Both the position numbers and the translations under genes were made by a program. 42,587 nt of DNA from Scenedesmus sp. ARA3 (taxonomy: Eukaryota; Chlorophyta; Chlorophyceae; Sphaeropleales; Scenedesmaceae), in the NCBI GenBank assembly GCA_004335835.1, contig RWJK01001269.1, forward strand, positions 8,779-51,365, written 5' to 3'. This document shows, one piece after another, positions 23,547-33,800 of this stretch. Numbering within the stretch: position 1 is the stretch's first letter; each line of letters begins with the position of its first letter. The notes below the pieces were generated by a model. That model was not told the origin of the DNA, did no database searches, and saw only the letters and a list, made by a program, of their open reading frames with translations.

Positions 23547-24299
23547 TTGTCTTACGGTCAGAAAGCTGAAAATGTGAAGCTTGACGGGATTAAAACACGC
23601 TAACGCGTCTTAAAAGCATAAAGGCAGTGCCAGAAGCATTAATCAGACGAGCGTCCCCAAACGTTAATGACAAGCGTCCCCAAACGTTCCACACATGGCC
23701 AATCAGGACGGCGACCTTCCACAAAAAGGGAGTCTGGAGCACACGAGACCCTCAATCCGCGGACAAAAACAGACGGCAACCTCCAAGCCCTGCCACATGT
23801 GCAGCCACAAACACCCACAACGTCGCTCATGTTGCTCAGCAGTGCTGCAGCTGGTGAGCAGCTGCCAGCTACTGCCTTGATAAAGGCTCGTTATCACCCA
23901 CCCCTGGTGTGCTCATTCAAACCTGTATTGTGTTCAGTCTTTCAGAACACCGTCCAACGCCTGTCTACACACTTCTGATGTACATCAGCACGCTCATAGC
24001 CAGCTTGGCTTGAAGCCATACATGCAGCTCTTACTGCAGCTACTACGAGACCCTCGAGCACAAAACACATATTCCTTGCATTTGTGTATGTATGCCCTTC
24101 AGGAACCAAGTTTTAAGACACAACGCCTGTAAACAGTGAAGAAAGCAAGCGCATATGTCCTGCATGCTCCTGCCAACGGCACCTCTGTGCACACTGGCCG
24201 GACCACAACAGCAACAAACCAAGTTCGACCAAGACATCACACAACCGTTAAATTGTGCCCTCACCACCAACCCCTTGCGAGGCGACCTTGACGAGTGCA
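23547..24299. other. Intergenic: ACR2 promoter and NAA60 3' region
   Basis: The ACR2 promoter (minus strand) lies next to 23547; the NAA60 3' UTR lies next to 24299. No other gene is recognisable. A 15-bp direct repeat sits about 105 bp upstream of the ACR2 start. Confidence 0.5.
23651..23688. promoter_or_regulatory. 15-bp direct repeat in the ACR2 promoter
   Basis: gcgtccccaaacgtt occurs perfectly at 23651-23665 and 23674-23688, 23 bp apart start to start (about two helical turns). It lies roughly 105-140 bp before the ACR2 start. It resembles a paired transcription-factor site; no factor is known. Confidence 0.4.
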
Positions 24300-24331
24300 C
24301 TAGCGACTGAAGCCTGCATAAGCAAGAGCAG

Positions 24332-24378
<47 letters not shown>

Positions 24379-27296
24379 GCCTGCTGCTTCTGCCGCGCTT
24401 TGCCTGGGCTGGAACTACCTTCACTGGTATGCACCAGCCGCTGCTGCTGCTGCTGCCCTGCCATACCCCTGCTTTGGCCATTGAACAGCCATCGCAGCAT
24501 GCGCTGCGGAGGCGGCCGCTGCTGCTGGTGCTGGTACTGCACGTGCTGCGTGTGCTGCAGCTGCTGCTGCGGCTGCTGCTGCTGCTGCCGCTGCTGATGT
24601 TGCTGCACTACAGCATGACGCTGCTGCAGCTGCAGGTGCGGATGTGGCTGCCAGTGCTGCGGATACAGCGGCTGCTGCTGCAGCGGCGGCAGCAACTCCA
24701 TCCGCTGCTGCTGCTGCTGCTGCAAATATTCGTTGCTGCCACCAGCAGCTGCAAAGCCAAAAGACATGACGCTGTCCTGTTGATGCCGTGGCCTGCTGAA
24801 TCCAGCATACTGCTGCTGGAGGTCTTGCTCCTGCTGTTGCTGCTGCTGCTGCTGCTGCGTCACGTGCTGTCTCTGCTGCTGCAGCTGCTGCTGCTCAACA
24901 GCCATAGGCTCCAGCTCCTGCCCCTGCTGCTGCAGGCCGCCTGTGACAGACTCACTGCTGGTCCTGCTGCCATTCGCTGCTGCTGCTGCTGCTTCTCCTG
25001 CAACAGTTGAGCTGTCTGGGAAGCAGTCCCCTGCTGGGTACTGCTGCAGCTGCTGCTGCCTGCAAGCACAAGCAGGAGCACCCAGTACACAGCAGTAGTG
25101 GGGTGAGTAGAGCCCAGCAGGATGGGTTCATCCTAAACAAAATTTAGCACGCAACCCTGATAAATCCATGTCTGCAGCAGCATCTTGTATTAGACAGGGG
25201 GCTGACACTGCACTAGGGCAGCGCTATGCAGCACACAGACGGCACAAACTTACCCTTGCCACACATGCAAACTCACAGCAGCAGATGCTGTTGCTGCTGC
25301 TCTCCTTGATATGCCCTGAGCCCTGCACAAGCTGCTGCAGGACGGGACTGCCACACACAGGCACCTCTTCCCCAGCCCTCAACCCCACCCCACTGACTTG
25401 AGCACTCCTCAGGACTTCCAATACAGCGCACAATAAGACGCGCCCCCAGAACCACGTATGCACTAAACCAACCCATGATGATCCACCTCCCAAACACCGC
25501 TACTCTGCCAAAACACGCCGCACCTGCAGAAGCCCGGCATGCAGGAGTGGATGCGTGCGAGAGCGGAGCGCACCGGGCTCAGCGCCAGGCTGAGCACGTC
25601 CCAGGGCGTGGCCAGGCCTGCAGCCCCGCCCACGTACTGCACGTACAGATACGCGTCGTACACCTGCAGGCCCAAAGGCAGACAGCAAGCAAAAGCACTG
25701 CACATCAGATGATGCTGGTCGGCTCAGTAGCATGGCAAGCTAGCTAGGGCAAGAGCAGCTGGAGAACAGCTGAAACACAGCGTGTGGGTGCATTGGTGTG
25801 TCCTCTGCATGAGGCTTGTGGCTGCTGGCCTGCTTGCCTTGCACCCTGCTTGACTTTCCACCAAACTCACCAACCGTCAACTGCACCAAAAGAAAGCAAG
25901 CAAGGACATAGATTGCTGGCATCAGCATGTCACAGCCGCAGCACAGCCCAAGCTCACCTGCGTGTTGGGGTCGGGCTGCAGCAGGCAACGGCACCTACCC
26001 CGCCGTCATCAGCAAGCTGCAGCGTCTAGAAAGCATACCAAGTTGTAGAGTTGGTAACTAAGCTCACCTGCGTGTTGGGGTCGGGCTGCCTGCCGGTGGA
26101 GATGAAGTAGAACCGCGAGAGCCGCGCCACGCACGCGAAGCCCTGCATGCTGTACAGCCCCATGGCCTGCGTGTTGTAGGTGATCACGTGCAGGAACAGC
26201 GCGCGGCACCTGCAGCATGTATGTGAATCAGGTGATCAATTGAGTAATCATATACATTCGCCAATCAGGTGATGACGTGCAGGAACAGCGCGCAGCACCT
26301 GCAGCATGTGTGTGAATCAGGTGGCCAATTGAGTGATAATAGATTCTTGCCAATCAGGTGATGGCGTGCAGGAACAGCGCGCAGCACCTGCAGCATGTGT
26401 GTGAATCAGGTGGCCAATTGAGTGATAATAGATTCTTGCCAATCAGGTGATGGCGTGCAGGAACAGCGCGCGGCACCTGCAGCATGTGTGTGAATCAGGT
26501 GGCCAATTGAGTGATAATATATTCTTGCCAATCAGGTGATGACGTGCAGGAACAGCGCGCGGCACCTGAGGGCAGCAGCAGCAGCGCCAGGCAACAAGGC
26601 AAGGCGGCAGTGTCACGCAGCAGTGCTTTGAAAAACCAGTGGCCAACCCGGAAGAAGCTTTCAGCCTGCTTGCACACACCTAGCAGTTGGCCGCACATAG
26701 CGCAGCCAATCACAGAACATTGTGGAGCCTGGAGTGTGCATGCCCGCACCTCGTCTCGCATGCGCGCTGGCAGGCTGCCTGTATGAGGCTTGAAGCAATG
26801 CCGCGGCCCCTGAAGCCCTCCAGCACACAATAGAATCCTTGTTCTACAGGCCCTCTGCTGCTGCTGCTGCTGCTGCTGCTGCTAAACACTCGACCCTTCA
26901 GCAGAACATCCAACTGACACGTTGCCTTACCTGGTCTCGCATGCGCGCTGGCAGGCGGCTTGAATCAGTGATGACGCGAAGCCGCGGCCCCTGAAGCCCT
27001 CCAGCAAACGGTCGGTCCCTTGTTTCAAAGGCCTGCAGCTGCCGCAGCTGCTAAACACACAACCCTGAGCTAGTCACCCGGCTGACAATGCACACACTGC
27101 CTCACCTCGTCTCGCATGCGCGCTGGCCGGCTGCCTGTATGAGGCTGGAGGCGATGCCGCGGCCCCTGAAGCCCTCCAGCACGCCCAGCGTCAAGATGTA
27201 TAGTGACGTGTCGTGGTCAACAACAGGGCTCAGCAGGCCCATGTGCTGCCGGTCCTGCACGGCGGCGGCAGCAGTGATGATAACGGCGGCGGCGGC

Positions 27297-27328
<32 letters not shown>

Positions 27329-28792
27329 CAGGGTGAGGATAGATAGCGCCGTGTCGTGGTCTACCATGGGGCTTAGCAGGCCCATGTGCTGCCGGTCCTG
27401 GTAAAGCAGCGGCAGCGGCAGCAGCAGGGTGAGGATACACAGCAACGTGTCGTGGTCAAACAGATGGGCTTACCAGGCCCATGTGCTGCCGGTCCTGCAC
27501 ACAGCAACAGCAGCAGTGGTGGAAGGGGCAGCGGCAGCAGGGTGAGGATACACAGCATGTGTCACAGTTAATGACTGGCCTCAGCAGGCCCATGTGCTGC
27601 TGGCATCGAGCGGCAGCAGCAGGCAACTGGCAGGCATCTGCTGCAGCTGCAAGCAGCAAGGCAACGTCAGCAACAGCTGCTGGTCACAGTGGTCACATCA
27701 ACAAACAAATGTGGCGGAATAGCACAGCAAAGCGCAACTGGCGCTGCCTGCTACCAGCGCTGCTAACCTGCTGCTGCTGCTGCTGCTGCCGCCGCCGTCG
27801 TCAACCTGCTGCTGCTGCTGCTGCTCACCGAGACCTCGCACTCGTGCAGGAACACTGTCTTGGCTGTGATGAAGCCCACCAGCTGCTCCTCGGCATATGG
27901 CCCTGCTGCTGCAAACGCTGCGCATGACCAGATCCTGCAGGAACAAGCACACAGAGGTAAGCATGCAGCAGCGTGTGGGGCAGCCCAATGACACAGGTTA
28001 TGCAGCACTTCTGATAGCTGCACGTTCACCTGCTGCTGCGCTGCTGCTGCTGTAACATGTACCAGGCACCATGACGGACTGCACGCCCAGATCTCGTCAT
28101 GCCCCGATCTGCATGCCTTGACTTGCACGACTACTGGCGTGTCAGGAGACCGTAGCACAACAAACATGTATGGAACTGCCTAGCTGCTGCACAACATGCG
28201 GATCAAAGAATTGAAAGGCTGCTGGTTGCATGCCGACTGACCTGTCTAGCCCATTTGTTGCTTTGTGAAAGAAGGCATCATCATAGTCAATTGGGAAAAG
28301 AGCAGCATGTGCAGCCTGCAGCAAGCACGGCAGGGCACAACAGGCAGTAATACGCTTGCTGCTGCGGATGCGCTGCTTGCTTGAGGCGTCACAGGGTACA
28401 ATGGTCGATGGCGCTGCAGGAGAGAATGATTGCACGGTTTGATTCACAAAGCTAGCAGGCCTGACCAGTGGGAAGTGCTGCTGCTTTCTGTGCAGCACAC
28501 ACGCGCTGTGCAGCAGCATGCCCAATCACTACTGCAAGTGCTTGCTTGTGCGCTTCAGTATTGTCTGCTGGGGATGGATCACAACACATGCTCAACAGTT
28601 CGGCACTGCTGTCAAGGCATGCACCATTGGGACTGCAGCATGTGGGCATGTATCCATGCCGCTTGTGCTGCTGCTTCCTGTACTCACCTTCACAGCATGG
28701 AAGTCCTCAGGCATCAACGGTCGGTACTTGACCGTCAAAGTGCCGCTTGTAAGCTGCTGCACGGCCAGCAGGGGCTGCTCAAGAGCGCGCAT
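24300..28792 (-). CDS. NAA60: NAA60-like N-alpha-acetyltransferase with Gln-rich tail
   Basis: Seven minus-strand exons (28792-28688, 28315-28242, 27934-27829, 27254-27106, 26209-26068, 25663-25524, 25059-24300) give 491 residues in one frame. Residues 20-240 form a GNAT domain: KYRPLMPEDFHAVK, FPIDYDDAFF, VGFITAKTVF, SLYILTLGVL, the acetyl-CoA loop R125-GRG-I-A130, RALFLHVITYNTQAM and LYSMQGF. This order matches NAA60 (NatF/HAT4), which acetylates N-termini of membrane-protein domains facing the cytosol. Family members end in short amphipathic membrane-binding helices. Here the region after about 240 is a tail of roughly 250 residues dominated by glutamine runs encoded by CAG, ending AALAYAGFSR. 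Introns 3, 4 and 5 are packed with copies of the adjoining exon ends. The tail is joined in phase (AG|G), but a transcript is needed to confirm that join. Confidence 0.82.
25951..26067 (-). repeat. Donor-side copy of NAA60 exon 5 end
   Basis: agctcacctgcgtgttgggg and the following tcgggctgc occur at 26061, the real exon end plus donor, and 110 bp away at 25951 inside intron 5. The copy keeps the CAG|GTGAGC donor. Confidence 0.85.
26191..26575 (-). repeat. 89-bp array of acceptor-side exon 5 copies (NAA60)
   Basis: caggaacagc occurs at 26191, 26280, 26369, 26458 and 26547, exactly 89 bp apart each time. Each unit contains a ctgcag acceptor and the first bases of exon 5 (encoding CRALFLHVIT), joined to intron sequence. 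The unit at 26191 is the real exon start; the other four are decoys within intron 4. Confidence 0.93.
26748..27010 (-). repeat. Donor-side copies of NAA60 exon 4 end
   Basis: The real exon 4 end lies at 27106-27190. Copies of the segment encoding LEGFRGRGIASSLIQAA..QRACETR lie at about 26929-27010 and 26748-26830, 175 and 181 bp apart. One keeps the ACGAG|GTGCGG donor; the other has changed to ACCAG|GTAAGG. Confidence 0.85.
27284..27797. repeat. Complementary triplet repeats at both ends of NAA60 intron 3
   Basis: 27284-27327 reads (CGG)5 followed by a CAG run on the plus strand. 27768-27797 reads (CTG)7(CCG)3, a perfect 30-nt reverse complement of part of it. In the minus-strand transcript the copies lie near the acceptor and near the donor of the same intron and could pair. 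Confidence 0.8.
27355..27610 (-). repeat. Acceptor-side copies of NAA60 exon 4 start
   Basis: The landmark ggcccatgtgctgc marks the real exon at 27236 and copies at 27379, 27476 and 27588 in intron 3 (spacings 143, 97 and 112 bp). The copies encode variants of DRQHMGLLSPVVDHDT. Confidence 0.85.
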
Positions 28793-28925
28793 GGCTCCGG
28801 CCCCTGCTGCCCTGCCTCACAGCACAGCTCCACTGCTGCTTCAACGTCCGAACCGCACTAGATGTTATCCTTGGTTATTGACCAATACAATACGATATCA
28901 CTAAAGTTTGGTGTAACGAGATTGT

Positions 28926-29192
28926 GTGCGGAGACGAAGCCAGGCGTGTGCATGCACGGGGCTCTTGAAGGCAGATGCAAGCACAGCTGAAGCACTTGGT
29001 ATCTGGAGGCAGGTGAGCAGTTGGTTCAACGTCGATTATGTCCGTCAAGGCACGGGATCGGCTGAGGTACTCGACGGCTTCAGGTACAAAAACTTCATTG
29101 ACATTTGTCAGTCTGTTGGCACAACTGTTTCAAGCTGGAGGATATGGGTGCAAAGGTGCAGGGTCATGGAGAGATCGGTAAAATATAATTAG
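28926..29192 (+). CDS. Unassigned small open frame, 88 codons
   Basis: I do not recognise the product. It has no low-complexity tract, unlike most shadow frames here, and its composition looks protein-like (for example GFRYKNFIDICQSVGTTVS). A possible donor (ggcag|gtgagc) lies inside it at about 29011, so it may instead be part of a spliced transcript or a chance frame in the divergent promoter region. Confidence 0.18.
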   Translation: MRRRSQACACTGLLKADASTAEALGIWRQVSSWFNVDYVRQGTGSAEVLDGFRYKNFIDICQSVGTTVSSWRIWVQRCRVMERSVKYN

Positions 29193-29567
29193 TGGCAAGG
29201 CGGTTCGATCTAGCACCAACGGCAGCAGCAGCAAGTGGTAGTTTGTGATTGGAGGTCAACGTCAACATTGCTGTGCTCCCCACAACAGGCGAGCACCTAT
29301 AACACCGTCAAGTTTCTCTCAATCAATCCCCCAATTTACCATATCTACAGTCAGAAAACGGCTGGAAGCAGAGTTCAAGCACATCTGAGTGCAAGCATGC
29401 CAGCCTGATCAGAAGCAGGTGCTGTGCCGCGTACTGCGATACCAGTGGTTGTAAATCCTTTCATTTACAAGTTGCATGCCAATGGAAACCAAATTATTCA
29501 ATAACCTATGTTTGTGGTCAGCTGGATGACCCAGAAAGCTTGTATAGGATGGGCAGGACAAAGAGGG

Positions 29568-29581
29568 NNNNNNNNNNNNNN
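29568..29581. other. Assembly gap (14 N) in a poly-G run
   Basis: The gap is flanked by G homopolymers in the region upstream of the chrA gene. Its true length is unknown. Confidence 0.95.
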
Positions 29582-30072
29582 GGGGGGGGGGAGCAGTTCA
29601 GCACAGTGTAAGCCGGCTGGTTGATGTCGCCAACGGGGCGCAAACAGCATAATTCCTGAAAAAGTTTCGAAGCTATCAAATAGGCGAAACAAGTGGGAGG
29701 AATGTTTGAATCCACCTGAAGAAGAGGGGTTATGACTAACCATGGAACGAATGTACGTGGTAGTTTCATGCCAGCCAAGCAATGGCACCCCTCCGTGGTC
29801 ATGCTGCCTGGTCAAACTGGCCATTGCTTCTGTGTCTATGCTTGGAGTGCTCTGCATGTCTGCAGGACGTGCAAACCATTGCAACAAGAAGCGGCCGTTC
29901 CAGACCTGAAGCTGTACACCGAGTTCACCTGTGTTGAGGTTGCTAATAATACTGAGGATTTTGCTAATCGTTTTGACGGTCCAACAAGAGGGCTTCGCCC
30001 ACTTCTTGATCGCTGCACTCACCAACAGCAGCCTGAGCTGCAGCTGATTGCCTCGAAACCACAAGTGCGGCC

Positions 30073-30717
30073 ATGGCGCCAATTGTCCCCACCAACAACG
30101 AGAGCACGATAGTTGTCAGCCACAATGACGCAGAGCATGCCCCTGGCCTGCACCAGCGGCGGCATGGTGCCCTAGAGGTGGAGCAGCAGCACGGCAGCAG
30201 CAGCCCTGACACATCATCACCAGATGTGGAGGCAGCTATCAGCAGCAACCCCAGCAATGACAAGGACGCAGCTGTCCTCGAAGCAGTAGAACAGCAGCAG
30301 GTGGAAGAGTACGCAGCTGTCAGCTATGGTGACATCGCCAAGCAGTTTTCCATTCTGGGCTGGACTGCCTTCGGCGGGCCAGCTGCACACATCGGCATGT
30401 TCCAGCGGGTAAGCAGCAACCCTGTCACTGATCAACAGCTACACCTCGCTGCTGTGTGCGCAGCCACAGCCTATCCTCGGGCCCTGCAGGGGTTCAACAG
30501 AAACAGGGCATGGGCTGCTTGGTCAACCTTACCTGATTACTGAGCCTCGCTGAGAGTGTGTCAGCAGCAGCAGCATTGCAGCATTGCAGCAGCGCTGCAG
30601 TGCCTATCTTGCACGAAAGTCCACCCTCTGTTCATACTTGCTATTGTGCTGCACTTAATGCCATCAAGGTCCAAGCAACCCATACTGCCGCCAGACCCTG
30701 CCACCTTTTGTGACAGC

Positions 30718-30809
<92 letters not shown>

Positions 30810-33800
30810 AGCGCCTGGTGGAGAAGCTGCGCTGGATGAGTGACGAGGTGTACGGGGAGCTGTTTGCGCTGGGGCAGTTCATGCCAGGGCCCACCTCCAC
30901 GCAGGTGTCATTTGCAATCGGCATTGTCAAGAAGGGCCTGAAGGGTGAGCAAACAGCGCTGCCTTTGGTTACGTGGTTTTGATGTTGGATTTTCATTTAT
31001 CCACATATACAAAGGAAGGCCAGAAGGGTGAGCGCATGCAGCCATGCAGGGCAGTTGTGGATGGCAGATGCGCAGCGGTCAGCAGGGGCGCTGTAGGTCG
31101 GCCGTTGTGCAGCATCTGTTGCAGCCGAGCTAGTTTGCTGGTAATGGGTGTTGCTGCTGCTGGTTCAGGCTTGGTTTGATTGTAATGGAAAGCAGCACTT
31201 GCAAGATCAGCTTGCGCTGCAAGCAAGAATTACCGTACACAGGCTGCACTGCGTATGCCTGCGCAGGTGAACTCCCGCTGCTCACACTACTGCTGCTGCT
31301 GCTGCAGGTGGTCTGCTGTCTGGTGCGCTGTTCCAGTACCCTGGCGCGTTCATCATGACAGCAGTGGGCGTGTTTGCAGCAAACAGCCTGGTGGATCCCA
31401 CAGGGCCCCTGGCTGGCGTGGCCTCAGGTGCGTAGTGAGAGGTCCCCTGTTCAAACCTGCGGTTGTGCATTCATTGCGTCTTTGCAGCAGGTTTGTTGTT
31501 CAAACAGCCTGGTGGACCCCACGGGGCCCCTGGCTGGCGTGGCCTCAGGTACGTGAAGTGGTCGCCTGTTCAAATCTGTGTTTGTGCATGCTTTCCGTGT
31601 CCGAACAGCCAGGTGGACCCAACAGGCTGCCTGGCTGGCGTGGCCTCAGGTGTGCAGCAGGCGGTTGTGTGTTGCACCTGCTTGTGTGATTGCTGGTTGT
31701 GAATAAGGCTTTGCTGCGTTGGTCAGGGTGCAGTTGATCCAGTCGTAGCACTCTACAAACTACACACTTCATCAACGGCATGCCCAGGTGCCACAGCTTG
31801 CATGCTGCATGTGCTGCGTCCCAAGCTGCTGCCTCTAGCTGCCTTCATGACGCGACCTGCTTCTGCATCGACCTCAAATGCACGTCCCTGCAGGCGTGGC
31901 AGCTTTGGTGTGCCACATCCCAACCTGCCTCTCATGTACTCACACACCCGCCCTGCTGCTGCGGCACTGCAATGCGCATGTGCACCCCTGCAGGCGTGGC
32001 GGCTGTGGGTGTGGCGCTGGTGGTGTCAGCTGCCAAGAGCATGGCCTGCAAGCTGCTACCCAATTTCCCACATGACATATCTTCTGCATCCGCTGAAGCT
32101 GCAACCTGCAGGCGTGGCGGCTGTGGGTGTGGCGCTGGTGGTGTCAGCTGCCAAGAGCATGGCCTGCAAGCTGCTACCCAATTTCCCACATGACATATCT
32201 TCTGCATCCGCTGAAGCTGCAACCTGCAGGCGTGGCGGCTGTGGGTGTGGCGCTGGTGGTGTCAGCTGCCAAGGGCATGGCCTGCAAGCTGCTACCCAAT
32301 TTCCCACATGACATATCTTCTGCATCCGCTGAAACTGCAACCTGCAGACGTGCCAGCTGTTGGTGTGGCGCTGGCGGTGTCTGCTGCCAAGGGCATGGCC
32401 TGCAAACTGCTACCTACTTGCTCACATGGCATAACCTGCTTCTGCAATTTCATGATAATGCGCCCCTGCAGGCGTGGCGGCTGTCGGTGTGGCGCTGGTG
32501 GCGTCTGCCGCCAAGGGCACGGCCTCCAAGCTGCTGCTCAACTGCCCACATTACGTAACCCGCCACTGCAAAATCTTCAATAATGCACTCCTGCAGGCGT
32601 GGCGGCGGTTGGTGTGGCTCTGGTGGCGTCTGCTGCCAAGGGCATGGCCTCAAAGTTGTGTGCCGGGCCGCTACTGTCCATCATCTGCACACTGGCTGCT
32701 GTCATCGCCTACTACTGGCCCAAGGCATACACCTTCCCTGCGCTGATTGCTGCTGGCGGGCTGGCCACCCTGGGCTGGAGCTACTACAAGAAGCAGACGC
32801 CGCCGCCAGTCAAAGTGAGCGTTATATAACAGTCAAGATAACAATGGCTGCTGCAGAGCTGGACGAGTGTGATGTTCGAGTTGTAGCAGCCTGGTTTGAG
32901 GTTGGCGGCCAGAAGCCGACATTGCCGTCATCAGGGTGCACGGACCGTTCAGCATGTGCAAGGGTGGTGCTTTACCGCTGCCAACGACTTATCTTGCTGC
33001 CAACTCACCCTGCTGCTGCTGTTGCTGCTGCTGCTGCTTCCCAACCGCGAATTACCGCAGGAGACGGACGCCTCTGTGCGCAGCCACGGCCTCAACATGG
33101 TGTGGGGCGGCATCACAATTGCAGTGTGGCTGATCGTGCTCATCCTGACAATCGTCCTGGCTTCAACCCTACCAAATGCACCGCTGCCACTCAAGTGGTG
33201 GGAAGTCTTCTACCGCACGGGCAGCATCATCTACGGCGGCGGACAGGTCGTGCTTCCAATGCTGTACACCGACGTCGTGCAGAAGACGTGCGATGCAGCG
33301 GGCCAAAACTGCAGCGAGGCAAATTCCTGGGTGACAAGCGAGCAGTTTTACGCAGGCCTCGGGGTGGCGCAGGCAATGCCGGGGCCCCTGTTCAACTTTT
33401 CGGCATACCTTGGAGCTATCATTGCGATGCGCGCGGGGTATTCCTTTGCTGTGGGAGCTGTGCTGGCGTGGTTTGGGCTGTTTGGGCCGGGCGTGCTGCT
33501 CATCTTTGGCATCATGCCTTTCTGGGGCAAGTTCAGGACCTGGTCGATGTACAGGAGGGTGAGTGGCGGCGCGGTGTAGTCTGCCTGGCTGAACCCTGCG
33601 TCAACTGTGTGCTGCTGCTCATCTTTTGCATCTTGCCTTTCTGGGGCAAGTTCAGGACCTGGTCGATGTACAGGAGGGTGAGTGGCGGTGGCGGCAGTAT
33701 GTGTGCAGGCGCCCCGCGCTGAACCCGCGCACGATACTTAAGCAGCGAGCGGTGATGTGCATCAAGTGCTAGGCATGACAGATAGTGCGGCCAGACCAGC

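Larger units (their letters stand above)
28793..30072. other. Divergent intergenic region, NAA60 / chrA
   Basis: This should hold both promoters and 5' UTRs. It contains a 14-N gap in a poly-G run (29568-29581) and an unassigned open frame at 28926-29192 (+). No other gene is recognisable. Confidence 0.5.

Noticed and set aside
24255..25010. Long Leu-rich open frame on the plus strand
   Set aside because: It is the reverse complement of the CAG-encoded Gln-rich exon of NAA60; CTG reads as Leu. It has no family features.
26191..26575. CRISPR-like regular array
   Set aside because: The units are repeated whole with no unique spacers, and they contain an exon start of the host gene. This is a eukaryotic tandem repeat.
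29498..30082. 194-codon minus-strand frame opposite the chrA start
   Set aside because: It runs through an N gap and a poly-G run, covers the chrA 5' region, and shows no family features.
30556..30843. Open frame with a long poly-Ala run
   Set aside because: It is the (GCT)29 intron repeat plus the first bases of chrA exon 2 in the wrong frame.
31780..32583. Open frames of Cys/Gly-rich repeats (GCGAGGVSCQ type)
   Set aside because: These are out-of-frame readings of the 118-bp decoy exon array; they are not a repeat protein.
32583..33722. 379-codon open frame overlapping chrA
   Set aside because: It reads through chrA exons 4 and 5 and intron 4 in a different frame. The ChrA motifs are in the other frame.
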